10,228 nt of DNA from Phycisphaerales bacterium (lineage in GTDB: Bacteria; Planctomycetota; Phycisphaerae; Phycisphaerales; UBA1924): NCBI GenBank assembly GCA_016763115.1, contig JAESUL010000073.1, positions 1 through 10,228 of the forward strand, written 5' to 3'. Shown here one piece after another: positions 6,384-10,228 of this stretch (its first letter is position 1; each line of letters begins with the position of its first letter). The translations under genes were made by a program, and so were the position numbers. A model generated the notes under the pieces. It saw nothing but the letters and a program-made list of their open reading frames with translations. It searched no databases and was not told where the DNA came from.

Positions 6384-8057
6384 AAATCACCCTCGCACAA
6401 CTCAACCAGACCGTCGGCGACATCGACGCCAACTCCAAACGCATTATCGACGCCATCAACCGCGCACGCGATGACGGCGCAGACCTTGTTGTGTTCCCAG
6501 AACTCAGCATCTGCGGGTACCCGCCGCGTGATTTGCTCTTGGTCGAAGACTTCGTTTCACGCTGCGCCCAAGCGATCAAATCCATCGGCGAGCACCACAC
6601 CAAAGGCATCGCCGTCATCCTCGGAACACCGCTTCCAACCGACCAAGGCACCACCAACTCGCTCGTCGTCTACCAGGGCGGCGTCATGCTCGGGTACCAT
6701 GACAAACGACTTCTCCCCACTTACGATGTGTTCGACGAAGACCGCTACTTCGAGCCCGGGCACCGACCGGTCGTCATTGATATCGCGGGCACCAAGGTTG
6801 GGCTCGCGATCTGCGAAGACCTCTGGCGCGGTTCCGACGCGGGGTTCTCCTCCAAGTACGACAACGAACCCGATCATGTCGCCGAACTGGTCACCCACGG
6901 CGCAACACTCATCATCGCGCCCTCGGCATCACCTTTCGTGCTCGGCAAAGACGACAAGCACCAATCCATTCTGCGATCACATGCCAAACGCTTCGGAGTC
7001 GCCGTAGTCTCGGTCAACCAGGTCGGAGGCAACGACGATCTCGTCTTCGCCGGCATGTCCTCAATCATCCTCCCCGGCGGCTCGACCGGTATTCAGTGCG
7101 CCGCATTCCAAGAAGACCTCCAAACTGTTGACCTCGACACATGCACACCAATCGACCAAATACCCCTTGATCCAGAGCACCAAATCATCGAGGCACTTAC
7201 ACTCGGTGTCCGCGATTATGTCCGCAAATGCGGGTTCTCCAAGGGCTGCATCGGTCTCAGCGGCGGCATCGACTCCGCCATCGTTGCCGCCCTCGCCGTG
7301 CGTGCGCTCGGGTCCGATTCCGTCATCGGTGCGTCGATGCCCGGCAAGTTTTCAAGCGATGGATCCAAATCCGATGCCTACGACCTTGCCGACAACCTCG
7401 GCATCACCTGCATCACTCCCGATCGACCCCGGATTCCACGCCGTCGCTGAAACACTCGACACCGGATTCGCAACGATCAATCAACCCGCACTTGGCGCAC
7501 AACTCCCCGACATCACCCAAGAGAACCTGCAATCGCGCATCCGCGGCACCATGATGATGGCGCTCTCCAACCGCACCGGCGCACTCGTGCTCACCACCGG
7601 AAACAAGTCCGAACTCGCGGTCGGGTACTGCACGCTCTATGGCGACATGAACGGCGGGCTGGCTGTCATCGCCGACCTACCAAAGACCATGGTCTTCCGC
7701 ATCTGCAGATACCTCAACGATCACTTCGCCAAACTTGGATACGCATGCCCACCGATCCCCGAGAACACCATCACCAAACCGCCGAGCGCAGAACTCGCCC
7801 CCAATCAACTCGATTCGGATTCACTCCCGGAGTACGAAACTCTCGATGAGATCATCGAGCGCCACATCGAACATTAGCAATCCGCAACGACGATCACCAA
7901 GCAAACAGGGTTCGACGCCGAGATGGTGACACGGATCTGCCGTCACATCGACCGCAACGAGTACAAACGCCAGCAAATGGCGGTCGGCATCAAGGTCACG
8001 ACCATCGCCTTCGGGACCGGCCGACGGATGCCAATCGCCCAGCGTTGGACCCGGTAG
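6380..8057 (+). pseudogene. nadE: Glutamine-dependent NAD+ synthetase, disrupted by a frameshift and an in-frame TAG
   Basis: NadE makes NAD+ from deamido-NAD+ and ATP with glutamine nitrogen. Joined across its lesions, this would be about 559 residues, the normal short two-domain form. The N-terminal nitrilase-type glutaminase has Glu41 (VVFPELSICGYPPRDLL), Lys109 (HDKRLLPTYDVFDE) and Cys145 (GLAICEDLW). The synthetase domain has SGGIDSA (294-300), SSDGSKSDA, ALSNRTGALVLTTGNKSE, VGYCTLYGDMNGG, then DRNEYKRQQ and FGTGRRMPIAQR at the end. The frame breaks at 7415-7417: ITCIT continues as LPIDPGFHAVAET only after restoring 2 nt. A TAG at 7875-7877 then interrupts ERHIEH/QSATTITKQTGF, and the final TAG is at 8055-8057. 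Start ATG 6380 overlaps the upstream stop as ATGA. All catalytic residues are preserved, so the damage is recent or a sequence error. Confidence 0.9.
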
Positions 8058-8077
8058 TTTGACACTCCAAATAAAGC

Positions 8078-8905
8078 CTATTTAGCCTCTTCAACCGATT
8101 TGCTCCATCGGTCATGCTCCGAGATCGGTTTGCCACATTCGGGACACACCTCGGCGGCAAGCTCGAACAGCAGGTACCCGCACGAGCACCGTGGCTCCTC
8201 GACCTCAACACGAATCTTCAACCGACACGCCGAGCACCGCCCTTCACGATTCGAGTCAATGGTCAACCCCGCAGCGCACCGCGGACAACTTATCGAGACC
8301 GGGATAGTCCCAACAAGCATCCCCGGCTCGTCCTCGCCGGGCTTGGCACCGAACAGCATCATTGCCCCCGTCGCGATGCTCGTCCCCCCCGCCACGATCG
8401 CGCTCACCCCCATCAACCGCAGATGAAGCCTGCCCCAAAAACTGAATCCATGCGCAACGAATCCAATGAATATCACGGCGCCGGTGAGCACCCCAGCGGT
8501 CAACGCCGTGTATTTTATTATTTTTCCCAAAGGCGTGGTGAGTCTGAGCGGGCGGATCAACAACTGATGAACCGCGGTCAATCCAAGAGTAAGACTCGCC
8601 GCCCCCGTTGCCCAAATAAAACTCTCTAACCGGTAAGGCATCGATTGCTCGAACCATACGCCGATCAAAAAGAAGACCAACGAAACTATCAAGCACACCG
8701 AGCAAAGCCACAGCGTCCATCGCATCCGTCGGCTGACGGCAAGGACAACCAAGCCCCCGAGCGCGTACGCCGCAACAATGATGGTCGTCGCCAGCACCTC
8801 ATCGTTGCGAAACAACCTCGGGAACACCACCGCCGTGATTCCCGCAACCATCGCCACACCGACACACCCGAGCAACGACCACAGTATCAACGACTTGAAC
8901 TTCAC
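8078..8905 (-). CDS. Six-TM membrane protein with C-terminal double zinc ribbon
   Basis: I do not recognise a named family. The 275-residue protein has about six TM helices (6-28, 38-57, 64-86, 94-115, 133-153, 165-186) and a cytoplasmic-looking tail with two Cys4 zinc ribbons. The first uses C207/C210 and C224/C227 (CPRC ... CSAC); the second uses C240/C242 and C254/C257 (CSCGYLLFELAAEVCPECG). The second resembles the C-x-x-CGY-x-L ... CPECG ribbon that recurs on planctomycete membrane proteins of unknown function. The start is GTG 8905, with CAGGGG upstream on the minus strand; no in-frame ATG is suitable near it. It converges on nadE with a 20-nt gap and follows the next minus-strand gene by 23 nt, so the two probably share a transcript. 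Confidence 0.8.
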   Translation of the reverse strand: MKFKSLILWSLLGCVGVAMVAGITAVVFPRLFRNDEVLATTIIVAAYALGGLVVLAVSRRMRWTLWLCSVCLIVSLVFFLIGVWFEQSMPYRLESFIWATGAASLTLGLTAVHQLLIRPLRLTTPLGKIIKYTALTAGVLTGAVIFIGFVAHGFSFWGRLHLRLMGVSAIVAGGTSIATGAMMLFGAKPGEDEPGMLVGTIPVSISCPRCAAGLTIDSNREGRCSACRLKIRVEVEEPRCSCGYLLFELAAEVCPECGKPISEHDRWSKSVEEAK

Positions 8906-8928
8906 GCATTACCCCTGTAAAACAAGGC

Positions 8929-9642
8929 TCAACTGCTTCCCGCACGCATCCGATCGAGCCCAGCCGGGAATGGATAGCTCGGGAACACGCCGACATTGGC
9001 GTTGCTCCACATGCACGGGCTGGGGTACACATCGCCGCGGTACCCCGTGGCGTGCATTGTCCGAAGCACTGACTCAAAGCTCGGCTCTTTCGCATCGCTC
9101 TCGCTCGTCACCAATCGATTCGAGCGCGCGCCGAGGAAACTCACCGCGCACACCGGGCGACGATCCGCTCGCCCTTGCAACATCTTGTTGACCGTTTTGA
9201 ACCCTCGCGATAGATCGCCGAGCGTGAACGCCTCGCGCCCCTTGGGTCGCAGCAACGCCATCACCAGAACACTGTCCAAGTCAAACTTCAGAATATACGG
9301 CTCGCGGTCCTGGGCCGCGTGCACACGCACCGCGTCCTGGAACATCTTGGCATAACTTGTCACCGAAGCACACGACCATTGCGAAGCCGTCACGAGCGAG
9401 ACGATCTGCGCAATCACGCCATGCGAGTTGTCGGCGTCGTTGACGCCACAAATGACCGTTCGGTACCGCCCGTCGATGACATCGGAGAGCAGATCTTGCC
9501 CCCACATCATGCGGATCTTCCCGCCCTGCTGCCCCGACGCCGAATCGCTCGGCAGCATCGACACGCGATCAGGGAACGATTCCGGGCTCAAAAGCGAGTC
9601 CGCATCCCCATCATAAATCTCAACATTCGGTACCGTCGCCAT
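8929..9642 (-). CDS. Conserved-looking soluble protein of unknown function
   Basis: The 237-residue protein is not recognised. It has no signal peptide or membrane segment. Sequence texture suggests a folded alpha/beta protein: TVICGVNDADNSHGVIAQIV, then a helical stretch, then EPYILKFDLDSVLVMALLRP, then RPVCAVSFLGARSNRLV. Its C-terminus is rich in aromatic, Pro and Asn residues (YPSPCMWSNANVGVFPSYPF). ATG 9642 is preferred over ATG 9648 because GGAGGG at 9655-9650 lies 7 nt before 9642 but only 1 nt before 9648. A possible -10 TAGAAT (9674-9669) sits at the edge of the palindromic repeat. It lies 23 nt upstream of the zinc-ribbon membrane gene and is probably co-transcribed. Function cannot be assigned; the good ribosome site and clean frame support that it is real. 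Confidence 0.72.
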   Translation of the reverse strand: MATVPNVEIYDGDADSLLSPESFPDRVSMLPSDSASGQQGGKIRMMWGQDLLSDVIDGRYRTVICGVNDADNSHGVIAQIVSLVTASQWSCASVTSYAKMFQDAVRVHAAQDREPYILKFDLDSVLVMALLRPKGREAFTLGDLSRGFKTVNKMLQGRADRRPVCAVSFLGARSNRLVTSESDAKEPSFESVLRTMHATGYRGDVYPSPCMWSNANVGVFPSYPFPAGLDRMRAGSS

Positions 9643-9649
9643 GGCCATT

Positions 9650-9655
9650 CCCTCC
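9650..9655 (-). promoter_or_regulatory. Shine-Dalgarno GGAGGG deciding the start at 9642
   Basis: On the minus strand GGAGGG is followed by 7 nt and then ATG 9642. The competing in-frame ATG at 9648 lies 1 nt from it, too close for use. This is one of the few strong ribosome sites in the window. Confidence 0.65.
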
Positions 9656-9672
9656 GCAAGGTTTCAAGATTC

Positions 9673-9806
9673 TAGGTCGTGTCTGATGGCTCGTCCTTCT
9701 TGGTGGGATGGGCTTCCAGCCCGTCTCTTTGTGCTTTCACTGAAGCAGAAGACGGGCTGGAAGCCCATCCCACCAAGAAAAATGATCCGCCATCAGACAC
9801 ACCCTA
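9673..9806. repeat. Nested inverted repeat (REP/MITE-like palindrome)
   Basis: A perfect 30-nt inner arm at 9697-9726, containing GGGATGGGCTTCCAGCCCGT, is repeated in inverse at 9750-9779 around a 23-nt loop. The loop has its own small stem (TGCTT 9732-9736, AAGCA 9743-9747). An outer arm, TAGG..GTGTCTGATGGC, spans 9673-9690 and pairs with 9789-9806 with two mismatches; the bases between the two arms do not match (6 on one side, 9 on the other). The whole could fold as one long hairpin. GGCTTCCAGCC-type palindromes are, from memory, abundant between genes in planctomycetes. It may be a non-autonomous element or a bidirectional terminator between two minus-strand genes. No target-site duplication was identified. 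Confidence 0.85.
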
Positions 9807-9837
9807 TAGACCAAAACCAATGACAACAAACCCAACC

Positions 9838-10228
9838 TCACCCATCAAGCCCATCAATCCATGCCTGAGTCTTCTCCACCATCTGCGGCATCCCAATCTC
9901 CACAAACAAATCCCGCGCCCGAACCCACAACCCCCGAGCCTCTTCCAGATTCCCACGCGTACGCTCGATCAACCCAAGGTTCCCGAGATCGCACGCCATC
10001 CCCTCCTTGCGATCCAGTTCCTTATCGATCGCCCACGCCCGCTTGTGATACGCCTCGGCACCCTCCAGATTCTTGCGCATATACTCGATTGAACCGAGGT
10101 TCCCCAGTTGGATCGCCATCCCCTCCTTGTATTTCAGTTCCTCACTGAACGCCAACGCCAGCTTCATGTACGCCTCCGCACTCCCCAGATTTCCACGCGT
10201 ACGCTCGATCAAACCGAGGTTCCCGAAA
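9838..10228 (-). CDS. Tetratricopeptide-repeat protein, C-terminal part (5' end outside window)
   Basis: The minus-strand frame is open at the window edge and ends in TGA at 9838-9840, giving about 129 residues. It consists of 40-residue TPR units of the kinesin-light-chain/TPR_12 kind. Each begins GNLGLIERTRGNLEEA or a variant, followed by a second helix such as YHKRAWAIDKELDRKEGMA. Two full units and part of a third are visible before a terminal QAWIDGLDG. TPR arrays mediate protein-protein contact; what domain lies upstream (kinase, ATPase or other) cannot be seen. The TTG at 10212 is not a real start, because the repeat continues beyond it. Ribosome site and promoter lie outside the window. 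Confidence 0.85.
   Translation of the reverse strand, partial: FGNLGLIERTRGNLGSAEAYMKLALAFSEELKYKEGMAIQLGNLGSIEYMRKNLEGAEAYHKRAWAIDKELDRKEGMACDLGNLGLIERTRGNLEEARGLWVRARDLFVEIGMPQMVEKTQAWIDGLDG
9961..10228. repeat. 120-bp tandem DNA repeats coding for TPR units
   Basis: The DNA shows a 120-bp period: similar blocks begin at 9961 (ACGCTCGATC), 10081 (ATACTCGATT) and 10201 (ACGCTCGATC). Each is followed by an AACC(C/G)AGGTTCCC-like stretch and, in the two full units, by GCCATCCCCTCCTTG. Units 1 and 3 agree at almost every visible base. This period equals 40 codons and matches the protein repeat, so copy number could vary by recombination. Confidence 0.8.

Noticed and set aside
7128..7877. A separate 249-codon gene overlapping the middle of nadE
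   Set aside because: Its first part is a shadow of nadE in another frame; only the part after about 7413 is real, and that is the continuation of nadE beyond the frameshift.
8058..8085. AAATA/TATTT symmetry between nadE and the zinc-ribbon gene as a terminator
   Set aside because: The stem is only five A/T pairs with no GC-rich core, too weak to call.
9679..10092. Plus-strand ORF of 137 codons across the palindrome and TPR gene
   Set aside because: It translates the inverted repeat (DGLEAHPTKK) and then the antisense of the TPR units into Pro-rich sequence, a common kind of spurious ORF.
1..10228. Reassignment of TAG to an amino acid as the cause of the in-frame TAGs
   Set aside because: The gene ending at 141, exbD2, the Fur gene, the zinc-ribbon gene and nadE itself all end naturally in TAG at family-typical or overlap-consistent places.

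Overview
The window reads as chromosomal DNA from a Planctomycetota bacterium, most likely class Phycisphaerae. This is inferred from the GC-rich coding style, a C-x-C-G-Y-x-L ... C-P-E-C-G zinc ribbon on a membrane protein, an ExbB-ExbD-ExbD trio without TonB, and an intergenic palindrome of a kind I recall from planctomycete genomes. No rRNA, tRNA, CRISPR array or intact transposase was seen.

Layout. (1) At 1-2700, plus strand: the tail of an unrecognised gene, a Sua5/TsaC threonylcarbamoyl-AMP synthase, an ExbB/TolQ-type proton channel and two ExbD/TolR-type partners. The genes overlap or nearly abut, so they look like one transcript. (2) At 2714-3181, minus strand: a small Fur-family regulator whose usual metal ligands are largely absent. 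(3) At 3235-8057, plus strand: a divergent block of a GT-C-like polytopic glycosyltransferase, an LPG-synthase/flippase-like membrane protein and a glutamine-dependent NAD+ synthetase, joined by ATGA overlaps. (4) At 8078-9642, minus strand: a six-TM double zinc-ribbon protein and an unrecognised soluble protein. (5) At 9673-9806: a nested inverted repeat resembling a REP or MITE element. (6) At 9838 to the window end, minus strand: the C-terminal part of a protein built of 40-residue TPR repeats.

The most striking feature is interrupted reading frames in genes that otherwise look well conserved. The glycosyltransferase has an in-frame TAG at 4213 where a lysine codon would fit. The NAD+ synthetase has an apparent 2-nt deletion near 7415 and an in-frame TAG at 7875, with a textbook C-terminus continuing to 8057. 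The first exbD has its N-terminal tail in another frame, joined by a GTGTG stretch that could be a 2-nt insertion or a genuine GTGA stop/start coupling. TAG cannot be globally reassigned, because several neighbouring genes end in TAG. The candidate explanations are consensus errors in the assembly, recent pseudogenisation, or local readthrough or coupling.

Functionally the genes are mostly unrelated housekeeping and envelope functions: tRNA t6A synthesis, proton-motive-force-driven energisation of the outer membrane, metal or redox regulation, envelope glycosylation, and NAD synthesis. I see no convincing new defence or mobile system.
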